A stretch of DNA of 64,000 bases from Winogradskya consettensis. Lineage in GTDB: Bacteria > Actinomycetota > Actinomycetes > Mycobacteriales > Micromonosporaceae. The stretch spans positions 1 through 64,000 of the forward strand of contig NZ_BOQP01000021.1 of NCBI RefSeq assembly GCF_018332715.1, given 5' to 3'. Under the pieces are notes generated by a model. It worked only from the letters and a program-made list of their open reading frames with translations. It was not told where the DNA came from and ran no database searches. Each line of letters begins with the position of its first letter. The first letter of the stretch is position 1. Of the stretch, positions 16,401-25,405 are shown piece by piece. Both the position numbers and the translations under genes were made by a program.

Positions 16401-18206
16401 CAGTCACCTCGGCTCGACGTTCTCGGTGGTGACCTGACCTTGGTCGTCGTCACCCCCGGCCTGCTGTCGTCCGGTTATCTGCAGAGCGTCGAGATGCAGG
16501 AAATCCGGCGGCGTCACGAGGAACGCCGGCACGGAATCGTACCTGTCATCGCTCGGCACGCGGCGTGGGAGAACGGCTGGTTCGGCAGGATGACACCGCT
16601 GCCTCCCGGCGGCCGGCCGATCTCCGCTCATGACAGCAGGGACGAGACGATCAAACAGGTCGTCGAGGGCGTGCGGCTTCTCGCGAAAGCCCTTTCGGCC
16701 CCGGGCCCAGAACCGGAGGCGATCCACCGTCCACATGGTGACCTCGTACGCCTGGAGGAGGTGTTTCTCCCCGCAGGAGTACCGCAGTTGACCTTCGTGG
16801 AACCGGAGACGTTCAAGAAACTACAGCTCGCACTCCGTCAGCCCGGCATCGGCGTCATCATCGAAGGCCCCTCGGGCATCGGCAAGACGACCCTGCTCCG
16901 CCAAGCAGCGGCGCGCTCCGACCTCCGGGAGCCGATGCGGATCCTTCAAGCAAGCAATCAGCGTGACGCCGAAGCGATCCAGAAGCTGGCGGACGGACAC
17001 CAGGGAGTCGTCGCCGTCGACGACTTCCACCGCCTGGCCGCCGCGACGCGCACGATGCTGGTGAACTATGCGAAGGCGCTGGCCGACGGCGAATCAACCG
17101 CAAAACTGGTACTCGTCGGCATCCCTCATGCCGCCGGCGACTTGGTGCCGATCCCGCCCGATCTTGCGAACCGGATTCGCGTCTTCCGGCCTGCACCGGT
17201 CTCGGCGTCGGTCATTCTCCAGATGATCGCAAAGGGTGAAGCGGCACTGAACATTCAGTTCACGATCAGGGAAGAGATCGCCGTCAGCGCGGCCGGGAGC
17301 CTCCTGACCGCGCAGACGCTCTGCAACCAACTTGCCGGGATGGCCAACGTGAGCAGCACCGTCGAGCGCCGGCGGATCATCGATGGTGATCTTGCTGATG
17401 CCCGGGCCGAAGTCTTCGGTGCACTCCGGTTGAAGTACGAGACAACGGTGCACCGCTTCACTCAACTCGATGGTGAGGACCAGACCGTCTGTATCGATTT
17501 GCTCCTCCGGCTTGCCGGCACTGACGACGGCATTCTTCGCCTCGACGACCTCCGGAACGATCCTCGGCTCCGAGCAACCGTCACAAGAGTCTTCTTGTCC
17601 GAAGTGGCGGAAGCATTGTCGGCCGATGAGCAGATCGCACAGCATCTGTTCCTCGACCGCGCCGGTCGGCGGCTGATCGCCGACGACCCGCAGTTCCTTT
17701 TCTACCTGCGCCATCTTGGCCGAGACGCCCTGCTCGAGCGGGCCGGCAAGAAGCCGCAAACCGCCCGCGACCAGGTATTCATCTGCTACAGCCGAGAAGA
17801 CAAGAAGTGGCTCGACCGTGTCACCAAGCATCTCGATCCGTGGTCCGGCCGGGTCGATATCTGGTCTGACGAACGCATTGCTCCCGGCGAGCTCTGGGAA
17901 GACGAAATCGCAACAGCTCTGCACCGTACTGCGGTCGCCATCCTGCTGGTCAGCGCGGACATGATCGCCTCGCCATTCGTGAAGCGCGAGGAGCTGCCAC
18001 GGCTGTATGCCGCAGCCGAGACGGGCGGCTGCCGGATCATTCCGCTGCTGGTACGACCGAGCGCCTTCGCCCACATACCTCAGCTGAATCGCTTCCAGGC
18101 TGCCAATCCGCGAGGAAGGAGTCTCGCGGAACTCCCGGAGCACGAAGCTGAAATCGTGCTGGCCATGCTCGCCAAGGATGTGGCGGAGATGTTCAAGGAA
18201 GGTTAG
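13434..18206 (+). CDS. NACHT-TIR-TIR-STAND-TIR multidomain protein, putative immune sensor/effector
   Basis: The protein has about 1590 residues. From the GTG at 13434 (VRPEPSLTLLGALQILG) it has an NNH7-like helical domain (about 1-285), then a NACHT NTPase with Walker A GGPGAGKS (334-341) and Walker B VILVDGLDE (403-411). A TIR-like module follows (about 800-935; IVVTYVASDRAWAQWAAWHLE, SAEW at Glu873), then a second (about 949-1090; HRLSIMHAPDDVMYAELLF, Glu1020). A second P-loop module has GPSGIGKT (1145-1152) and VVAVDDFH, and a canonical C-terminal TIR (1447-1585) has VFICYSREDKKWLDRV and candidate catalytic Glu1519/1520 in FVKREEL. Bacterial TIR and NACHT proteins commonly act in antiphage abortive defence by NAD cleavage. 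There is no partner gene. Codon third positions look more AT-rich than in neighbours, suggesting transfer. The open frame extends to a GTG at 13380. Confidence 0.85.
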   Translation: MRPEPSLTLLGALQILGDAGLPGIDRLDTVLGEPVIGSYGHAGPPAHVTIRDTLLGWLEPGNSTTTSLTAAIAGLPNVVSAARGARRHRLVTSAHTVIAAASFFEALAGGAGGRLLADEYRRRLSVPGKSELQQLRGFLHRAEVPAPSITRGFAENASAVTGWLAELAGRTQPLFGGLTGYPFFDATAVAANASRRYLAHYLDVSTTVPELVVWLHIDHRATELDHLATLLRRRTPTGRHVSDLGRLIHQANNARAWEPVGAQAAAGQDGDNAFPPLAATFIVPGYRAERTDGRSRISEEKWWRRAPPLDDLESIVTNHLRSPGATRQPTLVLGGPGAGKSALLTMIAVWLPPGGYTVIRVPLRAVDPSATVLAQIEQSLAATAYGPVTWLHLIEQTGGTLPVILVDGLDEMMQATGAARSDYLVDIAQFQQTEHDAGRPVAVIVTSRTVMASHVRVPAHSLVLRLDPFSDDKIASWLSAWNTASLSTIGARRYRPLTMPEVTRYGELARTPLILTMLAMNAAHGELPAPTGEVAASYDWLIQSFVRRELASGGASGAVQDDHRAVSTEMYRLSMVAFAAFNRGRDWATEDEINTDLSALSPAPPAPGYPGFGRLLDQAASLTGRFFFSVGTHDNRSAVASRTYQFLHVSLRDYLVALTIHESLAEAAEGWRHHSARRYQPDAQSPYALLSFELLHTRRTALDFLISFAASRSGNPENLVAVLTNWFDAAEHGAGSRFEQYVPQSLARPVRQARYAANILTITDIYTDRQTADVLRRRWQERIGNLSATALELLSPRRLAPSIVVTYVASDRAWAQWAAWHLETAGCRVTLDAWEVRAGDNFISRLQKSIEPGVRVLLIASANLYRSAGSSAEWNSPLVGETGLTVVRVDAQNLPPQFVSVALVDVNGLGPDDARRKLIQTVTGDLPRDELPRFPGTDEAVAAPLEPVHRLSIMHAPDDVMYAELLFEALNRPDMAWLPTLFSTATGDLQSPRLDVLGGDLTLVVVTPGLLSSGYLQSVEMQEIRRRHEERRHGIVPVIARHAAWENGWFGRMTPLPPGGRPISAHDSRDETIKQVVEGVRLLAKALSAPGPEPEAIHRPHGDLVRLEEVFLPAGVPQLTFVEPETFKKLQLALRQPGIGVIIEGPSGIGKTTLLRQAAARSDLREPMRILQASNQRDAEAIQKLADGHQGVVAVDDFHRLAAATRTMLVNYAKALADGESTAKLVLVGIPHAAGDLVPIPPDLANRIRVFRPAPVSASVILQMIAKGEAALNIQFTIREEIAVSAAGSLLTAQTLCNQLAGMANVSSTVERRRIIDGDLADARAEVFGALRLKYETTVHRFTQLDGEDQTVCIDLLLRLAGTDDGILRLDDLRNDPRLRATVTRVFLSEVAEALSADEQIAQHLFLDRAGRRLIADDPQFLFYLRHLGRDALLERAGKKPQTARDQVFICYSREDKKWLDRVTKHLDPWSGRVDIWSDERIAPGELWEDEIATALHRTAVAILLVSADMIASPFVKREELPRLYAAAETGGCRIIPLLVRPSAFAHIPQLNRFQAANPRGRSLAELPEHEAEIVLAMLAKDVAEMFKEG

Positions 18207-19283
18207 TTACAGGGACTGCAGAAACGCGGTGAGGGCTTGGCGGTACGGCTCGATGGTGGCGAGGTCGGCGTATTCGGTGGGGCCGTGCTGGCCGTCGCCG
18301 CCGGGGCCGAAGATGACTGCGTCCGTGCCCGCGGCGTAGTAGAAGCGGCCGTCTGCTGCGCCGTGTTTGCGGAGGAAGTCGCCGGTGTAGCCGACTGACA
18401 CCGCAGCTTCGCGGAGTGCTGACACGAACGGTGAGGACTGGGAGGCGTGGTGGGGTGGGCCGAAGCTGTCCACCGTGACCGGGAGGCCCGCCAGGTCGGA
18501 GAGGTGGGTTGCCACCGCGGCAGCCGTGCGGCCGTTGATGGCGGTGTCTTCGGGTGGGAAGCGGATGTCGAGCCAGGCGGTGGCGTCGGACGGGACCTGG
18601 TTCGTGGCGCGGTTCGACGTTTCGATGCGGGCGACGGTGACCGTGGTGGTCCAGGCTTCTGCGGACGGGACCGGGTAGTGGGCCAGGATGCGGTCGAGGC
18701 CGGCGGTCAGGTTCAGCAGGGCGTTCTCTCCAAGCCACGGGTACGCGGCGTGCGCGGCGACTCCGGCGGAGTGGACGCGTACCTGGAGGATGCCTTTGGA
18801 GTCCGTCACGATGCGTAGCGCGCTCTGCTCGCCGATCACGACGAAGTCCGCGGTGACTCCGGAGTCGATCTGGTGGGCGGTGCCGTCGTAGCCGCCGACC
18901 TCCTCGTCGGTGACCAGTTGCAGGCCCAGTGGGTAGCGAACCGAGCGGGCCACCGAGCGGAAGACCTGGGCCATGACGAGGGCGGCGAGTTTCATGTCGT
19001 GCGTGCCCCGCCCGTACAGGCGGTCGTCGACCACGGCGGGCGAGAACTGCGGATCAGTGCCGGGGACGACGTCGAGGTGGGCGTTGAGGACGATGTGGAA
19101 ATGCGGGCGCGACGTACCCGCGTACACCAGGGCGCTGGGTTTGCCGTTGGAGAGGAAGCGTTCGACGGTGAAGCCGGGGCCGACCTCCTCCAGGACCAGG
19201 TCGAGGGCTTCGAGGAGCTCCGCGGGCCGGTCCGCGGTGGATCGGACGGCGATCAGGCGGGTGGCGGTGTCGAGGAAGGCCAT
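18207..19283 (-). CDS. M20-family metallohydrolase (ArgE/DapE-like)
   Basis: This 358-residue zinc peptidase/deacylase has the motif HIVLNAHLDVVPG near residue 75, then RLYGRGTHDMK with the bridging Asp, LVTDEEVGG with the catalytic Glu pair near 137, and a C-terminal metal His in GDGQHGPTEYADL. It would remove acyl groups from amino acids or cleave short peptides. Its ATG overlaps the LysR stop in a TGATG, so the pair is translationally coupled. The divergent sulfur-type operon suggests an N-acyl-cysteine conjugate as substrate (inference). Confidence 0.9.
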   Translation of the reverse strand: MAFLDTATRLIAVRSTADRPAELLEALDLVLEEVGPGFTVERFLSNGKPSALVYAGTSRPHFHIVLNAHLDVVPGTDPQFSPAVVDDRLYGRGTHDMKLAALVMAQVFRSVARSVRYPLGLQLVTDEEVGGYDGTAHQIDSGVTADFVVIGEQSALRIVTDSKGILQVRVHSAGVAAHAAYPWLGENALLNLTAGLDRILAHYPVPSAEAWTTTVTVARIETSNRATNQVPSDATAWLDIRFPPEDTAINGRTAAAVATHLSDLAGLPVTVDSFGPPHHASQSSPFVSALREAAVSVGYTGDFLRKHGAADGRFYYAAGTDAVIFGPGGDGQHGPTEYADLATIEPYRQALTAFLQSL

Positions 19284-20129
19284 CAGGCCAGTGTTGCGCG
19301 CAGGGCGGCGGCCACCGTTTCGGAGAGCGTGGAGTCGGTGCCGTGGCGGGTGTTGAGGCCGAGGGCGGCCGGGGCGACCGGGGGCAGGTCCGGGCGGGGG
19401 GGCGAGACCTGCCGGGGCGGTGCCGGTGTCGGCGAGCAGGGCCACGCCGAGGCCCGCGCGGACCGCGTCGGTGACGCCTGCGGCGTAGCCGGTGTCGCAG
19501 ACGACGAACGGGTTGAGGCCGCGGCCGGTGAGGGCGTCGAGGGCGCGGCGGCGCAGGAGGCAGGGGTCCTCGATCGCGACGACCGGCCAGGGTTCACCGG
19601 CGGGCGGGGCGGTCCAGCCGGGGGCGGCGTACCAGGAGAGGCCCAGTGCGCCGACCGGGGCCGCGGGGGCGGACGAGACCTCGGCCATCGTGACGGCCAG
19701 GTCGAGGGTGCCGCGGGCGACGGCTTCGTCGAGGCGGGCCGTGCGGTCGATGCGGAAGCGGACCGCGCTGCCGGGGTGGGTGGCCGTGAGCGCGGCGGTG
19801 ACGATGGGCAGGATCAGGTCGGCGGCGTGTTCGGTGGTGCCGACGGTGAACGTGGCCTGCGACGGGCCGGCGAGGCGGCGCAGGGCGTCGTCGTGGGCGG
19901 TGAGGATGCGGCGGGCCTCGGCGATGAGGGCCTGGCCGTCGGGGGTGAACGAGGTGCGGCGGCCCTGTTTGGTGACCAGGGGCCGGCCGACGGCCTTCTC
20001 GAGGCGGCGGACGTGCTGACTGACCGCGGGCTGGCTGATCCGCAGGACCTCGGCGGCGCGGTGGAAGCCGCCGCAGTCGGCGACGCCGATCAGGCTGCGA
20101 AGTGCGACGATGTCCAGTACAGGTGCCAT
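19283..20129 (-). pseudogene. LysR-family regulator with a 1-nt frameshift
   Basis: The N-terminal helix-turn-helix is intact (MAPVLDIVALRSLIGVADCGGFHRAAEVLRISQPAVSQHVRRLEKAVG). The effector domain reads well to GVALLADTGTAPAGLA. There, at a run of seven G (19396-19402; seven C in the sense strand), the frame slips. With one base fewer the protein continues RPDLPPVAPAALGLNTRHGTDSTLSETVAAALRATLA and stops in a TGATG shared with the M20 start, giving about 281 residues. As printed, the frame instead reads into M20 as a 658-residue fusion. This may be a sequencing indel, a phase-variable tract or a true mutation. It would regulate the divergent operon. Confidence 0.8.
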
Positions 20130-20135
20130 GGCCGG

Positions 20136-20178
20136 ACCGTAGCAAGCGATTGATAAGTAATAGTGTTTATTGGTGATC
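20136..20178. promoter_or_regulatory. AT-rich LysR-type control region
   Basis: A patch unusually AT-rich for this genome (GATTGATAAGTAATAGTG then TTTATTGG, about 20149-20175) lies between the divergent LysR and hydrolase genes and probably holds the LysR site. TACGGT (20136-20141, minus) ends 6 nt before the LysR ATG and could be its -10. Confidence 0.4.
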
Positions 20179-20251
20179 GCCAAACGTTGTTGGACGCGCG
20201 CGGCCGTGATCGGCGAGACTTTCTCCCAATCCGACAGCGAGGTTTGCGATC

Positions 20252-20959
20252 ATGACTGAGCAGTGGAACGAGCCCGACGGTATCAACCCGCGGGGCACCG
20301 TGATCGTCGCGGCGGGCCGCGGCGAGAACGTCGATGTGTACGCGCGGTTCGGCCGCCGCATCGCCGCCGACGGCTACAAGGTCCGGGTGCTGCCCGACGT
20401 CACCACCGACCTGCCCGCCGGCTTCGCCGCGGCGGAGAAACTGCTGGTGGACGATGCCCTGCCCGGCCCGCGGGTGGTGGCGGGCTCCGACACGGGCGCC
20501 CTGTTCGCGCTCGCGCTGGCCGCTCGTGGCGCGCCCGGGCTGGACGGTGTGATCACCGCCGGGATCCCCCGCGCGGGGGTGCGCCCGGCGATCGACCTGA
20601 CCGGTTTCGACGACGAGGTCGAGGCGCGCACGGCGTGCCCGAACCATCAGGGTGTCCTGGGCCGCGGCGGCGCCACGCCAGGCGCTGTTTTTTCGGCCCA
20701 AATTCCTACTGAATTGATAGACCCAGTAGGCTCTGTCACCGTTCCGGTCCTGGGGCTGCACGGCGGCGACGACAAGATCAGCCCGCTCGACGGGGTGCGC
20801 GGTCGCTACGCCGGGGGGTCGTTGCTCGTCATCGAGGGCGGCCGGCACGACATCCTCAACGACGTCACCCACCGTACGGTCGCCGCGCACGTGATCCTCT
20901 TCCTCGAACGCCTGCGCCTCGGAGCGGACCTCCCCGTGATCACCAAGGAAGCCTCGTGA
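20252..20959 (+). CDS. Alpha/beta hydrolase
   Basis: The 235-residue protein shows the alpha/beta hydrolase pattern: GTVIVAAGRGENVDVYARFGRRIAADGYKV at the N-terminus, then VVAGSDTGALFALALAARG, where the nucleophile-elbow position reads GSDTG. VTVPVLGLHGGDDKISPLDG carries the acid and GGRHDIL the catalytic His. The nucleophile could be Ser or the elbow Asp, so the chemistry is uncertain. It is the first gene of a four-gene operon and overlaps the rhodanese gene by 4 nt. Confidence 0.82.
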   Translation: MTEQWNEPDGINPRGTVIVAAGRGENVDVYARFGRRIAADGYKVRVLPDVTTDLPAGFAAAEKLLVDDALPGPRVVAGSDTGALFALALAARGAPGLDGVITAGIPRAGVRPAIDLTGFDDEVEARTACPNHQGVLGRGGATPGAVFSAQIPTELIDPVGSVTVPVLGLHGGDDKISPLDGVRGRYAGGSLLVIEGGRHDILNDVTHRTVAAHVILFLERLRLGADLPVITKEAS

Positions 20960-21798
20960 GCCGCGACGACGTCCTGGTCACTGCCGCCGCCCTGCACCGG
21001 ACGCTGGCCGAGCCGGAGCCGCCCGTGCTGCTCGACGTCCGCTGGGCGCTCGGCGACCCCGACGGCGAGCGGCACTACCGCGACGGCCACCTCCCCGGCG
21101 CCGTCTACGTGGACCTGGACACCGAGCTGGCCGGCCACCACGGCGATGGCCGGCACCCGCTGCCCGCCCTGGACGACCTGCAGAAATCCGCCCGCGGCTG
21201 GGGCCTGACCCGCAGGCGCGGCGCGGTCGTCTACGACAACAGCGGCGGCCTCGCAGCGTCGCGGGCCTGGTGGCTGCTGCGCTGGGCCGGGCTCGGCAAC
21301 GTCCGGATCCTCGACGGCGGGCTCGCCGCGTGGGCGGACGCCGGTTACGACCAGGCGACCGGGGCGGCGAACCCGCAACCCGCGAGCGACATCACGCTGA
21401 CCGGCGGGCACCTGCCCACGCTCACCGCCGACGAGGCCGCCGCGCTGGCCACCACCGGCGTTCTGCTCGACGCCCGGGCACCCGAGCGCTACCGGGGCGA
21501 GGTCGAGCCGATCGACCCCCGGGCCGGCCACATCCCGGGGGCGGTCAGCGCCCCCACCGGCGCGAACCTGACCGGCGGCGTCCCGTCCTTCCGGCCCGAC
21601 GACGAGCTGCAGGCCCGGTTCCAGGACCTGGGCGGCAAGACGGTCGGCGTCTACTGCGGGTCCGGTGTGACCGCCGCCCACGAGATCGCCGCGCTCGCCG
21701 TCGCGGGCATCGACGCCGCGCTCTACCCCGGTTCCTGGTCCGCCTGGAGCAGCGACCCGAGCCGCCCGATCGAGACAGGCGACAGCAATGCCCGTTGA
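20956..21798 (+). CDS. Thiosulfate/3-mercaptopyruvate sulfurtransferase (two rhodanese domains)
   Basis: The 280-residue protein is a tandem rhodanese. The N-terminal inactive domain (PVLLDVRWALGDPDGERHYRDGHLPGAVYVDLDTEL) is followed by a C-terminal domain with the active-site loop VGVYCGSGVTA (Cys234). The Cys-Gly-Ser-Gly-Val-Thr-Ala loop is the mercaptopyruvate sulfurtransferase type. It moves sulfane sulfur to a thiophilic acceptor such as cyanide or a thiol. The start GTG overlaps the previous stop (GTGA), and the end overlaps the flavin monooxygenase by 11 nt. Confidence 0.92.
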   Translation: MSRDDVLVTAAALHRTLAEPEPPVLLDVRWALGDPDGERHYRDGHLPGAVYVDLDTELAGHHGDGRHPLPALDDLQKSARGWGLTRRRGAVVYDNSGGLAASRAWWLLRWAGLGNVRILDGGLAAWADAGYDQATGAANPQPASDITLTGGHLPTLTADEAAALATTGVLLDARAPERYRGEVEPIDPRAGHIPGAVSAPTGANLTGGVPSFRPDDELQARFQDLGGKTVGVYCGSGVTAAHEIAALAVAGIDAALYPGSWSAWSSDPSRPIETGDSNAR

Positions 21799-22854
21799 AT
21801 TCATCAGCGCGATCTCGCCCTCCCCCGCCCTGGGCATGGGAGCGGCCTTCGACGCGGACTACGCCCGTAAGTACGCCCACGCGCTCGACGACGGCGGGTT
21901 CGACTACACGCTGGTCGCGTATCACTCGTCGTCGGTGGATGCCGCGCACCTGGCGCACTTCGTCGTCAACCACACCGAGCGGATCAAGCCGATGCTGGCC
22001 CACCGCCCCGGAGTCACGTTCCCCACCCACACGGCCCGCACGTTCGCGACCCTCGACCAGATCTCGAAGGGTCGCCTCGCGATCCACATCATCTCCGGCG
22101 GCAGCGACGAGGAACAGCGGCGCGAGGGCGACTACCTGAGCAAGGGCGAGCGGTACGAGCGCAGCGACGAGTACATCCAGATCCTGCGCGAGGCCTGGTC
22201 CTCGGAGACCCCGTTCAGCCACACCGGCCCCTACTACAGGTTCGAGGGGTTCCAGTCCGCGGTCCGGCCGTACCAGGAGACGATCCCCATCTCGGTCGGC
22301 GGGTCCAGCGAGGACGCGTACCGGGTCGGCGGGCAGCAGGGCGACATCTTCGGCCTCTGGGGCGAACCCCTCGCCGAGACGAAACAGCAGATCGACGCCG
22401 TCAACAAGTACGCCGACGCCGCCGGCCGGCCACGCCCGCACATCTGGGTGTCGTTCCGCCCGATCGTCGCGGCCACCGACGAACTGGCCTGGGAGAAGGC
22501 GTACGCCACGCTCGGCAAGGTCCAGGCCGCCGCAGCCTCTACCGGTGCAGCCCCGGCCGGTGACGAGGCGCGCCCGGCCAACGTCGGCTCGCAGCGGCTG
22601 CTCGACGTCGCCGCGAAGGGCGAACTCCACGACCGCGCGCTGTGGACGCCACTGGTCACGGCCACCAACGCGGCGGGCAGCTCCACCGCGCTGGTCGGCT
22701 CGCCGGAGACGGTCGCCGCGGCGCTGCTCGACTACGTGGACATCGGTTGCGAGCTGCTGTCGATCCGCGGTTACGACCCGCTCAACGACGCCATCGACTA
22801 CGCGCGCTACGTGCTGCCGATCGTGCGCCAGGAACTCGCGCGGCGGGCGCTGCG

Positions 22855-22858
<4 letters not shown>
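21788..22858 (+). CDS. LLM-class flavin monooxygenase, SsuD/alkanesulfonate type
   Basis: The 356-residue TIM-barrel flavoprotein matches the SsuD group: VEFISAISPSP, FDYTLVAYHSSSVDAAHLAHFVVNHTERIKPMLAHRPGVTFPTHTARTFATLDQISKGRLAIHIISGG and ERYERSDEYIQILREAW. Members use FMNH2 and O2 to cleave C-S bonds of sulfonates or sulfones and release sulfite. No flavin reductase gene is in the operon, so reduced flavin must come from elsewhere. The rhodanese neighbour fits a sulfur-salvage role. Confidence 0.9.
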
Positions 22859-24153
<1,295 letters not shown>

Positions 24154-24274
24154 CGACGCTCTCTCCCTTCATCTCCAGGGCTGATGCCGGGATATGGGAC
24201 CTTGACGGTCGCTCCACCTCGACCCTGCCGAGAATCAGATGGTGAGCGCGGGATGCGCCTGGCATTGTCGGTGG

Positions 24275-25052
24275 ATGGTTAACCCACACTTCGGCAAGGC
24301 AGGTGACGTGTGGAAGCACCTCATGGTGTGTGAGGTGCTCGCAGCTGCCGGACCGACGCACTACGCCGAGAGCCATGCGGGCAGCGGCGCCTACGACCTG
24401 GTGTACGACGATGAGCGGAATTACGGCGTGGGTCATTTTCTCGAGGTGTCCTCGGTCGTCGACACACTGGGCGCATCCGCATACGCCCACGCGTTGCACA
24501 GGTCCACTTCGACCGGACGAGCGCGTTACCCAGGATCAGCGCAACCTCGAGCTGTCTCGATGTCAGGTCGTCGAGCGCGACGGCATGACCGCGGTAGCCG
24601 AGTGGCTCGACACGTGCGCCGGTAGTCGTTGTGTCGTGCACATCGATCCGTTCGACCCGTTCGCTGCTCAACCAGGCGGCCTGTCGGCGGTTCAACTCGC
24701 AGGGCAGGTCGCCGAATCCGGGTCGGTGCTCGTGTATTGGTACGGGTTCGACAGCCCCGTCGAGCAGGCGTGGGCACTCGCGGAGATCACTCAGCGCACC
24801 TCCAAACCACTGACCTGCTTGGATGTGCTCGTCACGGACGAGACAGGCCAGGGCATGAATGGCGATCTCGGTGTGGGGACGACACCCGGAACCGGCTTCG
24901 GCGTGGTTCTGGCGAACGTCAAAGAGCGGGTGATCGCCAATTGCGATCAACTGGGTCGAGATCTCATTCGCACCTACGACGGCAAGCGATTGCCCAACGG
25001 GCAACAGGGCGGACTGAGGTTCACGCGTCGCCAGCAGGTACCGCCGCTTTAA
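24275..25052 (+). pseudogene. Broken RlmJ-like SAM methyltransferase gene
   Basis: Frame 1 (24275-about 24550) starts MVNPHFGKAGDVWKHLMVCEVL and continues THYAESHAGSGAYDLVY, an RlmJ-like SAM-binding N-terminus. It runs to RARYPGSA and then stops making sense. The +1 frame resumes at QRNLELSRCQVVERDGMTAVAEW and includes CVVHIDPFDPF (the DPP-like catalytic motif) up to the stop at 25052. The missing link between the two halves suggests a small out-of-frame deletion near 24545-24555. The gene is probably inactive. The codon third positions look less GC-rich than in neighbours. Confidence 0.7.
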
Positions 25053-25204
25053 ATCCAGGTTGGCTGTAAAGCCATGCCCGGCTGACCTTCGCGGCGGCAG
25101 CGACCCTGGTACAGGTGACGGATTCGCCCGATGCCTCTACGTTGACGATAACCTCGTCGTCCACGGCGGCACCGGGCAGCCCTTGGGTGCGGTGTCGGAG
25201 ATCG
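25052..25204 (-). pseudogene. Remnant of a DUF6262-like mobile-element accessory gene
   Basis: Read on the minus strand, 25140-25052 gives VEASGESVTCTRVAAAAKVSRAWLYSQPGFK. This matches the N-terminal helix-turn-helix pattern (...GEPVTF.AVA..AGVSR.WLY.QP.LR) of DUF6262-type proteins found beside tyrosine recombinases in actinobacterial integrating elements. The upstream part (RHRTQGLPGAAVDDE) is weak, and the frame merges into the 3' end of the broken methyltransferase gene. No recombinase is nearby. Confidence 0.45.
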
Positions 25205-25247
25205 CCGGCGAGCGATCGGCTTCCACGGTCCGGGACCGGTAAACCAG

Positions 25248-25276
25248 TTGCGGGTGGTGCTGCCAGGCGGTAGATA
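25248..25276 (+). promoter_or_regulatory. Sigma-70-type promoter for leader ORF and GNAT
   Basis: TTGCGG (25248-25253), a 17-nt spacer and TAGATA (25271-25276) make one of the clearest housekeeping promoters in the window. An 11-bp inverted repeat, TACGG-T-CCGTA (25277-25287), sits at the expected start site and could be an operator. Confidence 0.55.
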
Positions 25277-25313
25277 TACGGTCCGTACCGACAACCGAAA
25301 GGAGGGACGAGCG

Positions 25314-25364
25314 ATGAACCGCATGACCACCGCGCTCGCGTCCTCCCGGGTCAGCTTCGCCTGA
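25314..25364 (+). CDS. 16-residue leader peptide upstream of the GNAT gene
   Basis: The ORF MNRMTTALASSRVSFA follows a very strong ribosome site (AAAGGAGGG, 5-6 nt upstream) in the 5' leader of the GNAT gene and stops 41 nt before it. The strong initiation signal on so short a frame suggests a regulatory leader (attenuation or translation coupling). The nature of the signal is not evident. There is no run of one amino acid beyond SS and TT pairs. Confidence 0.5.
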   Translation: MNRMTTALASSRVSFA

Positions 25365-25405
25365 TCCGGATCCGCGGGCGCTCGTCTCCCTGGGAGAACA
25401 ACGCC

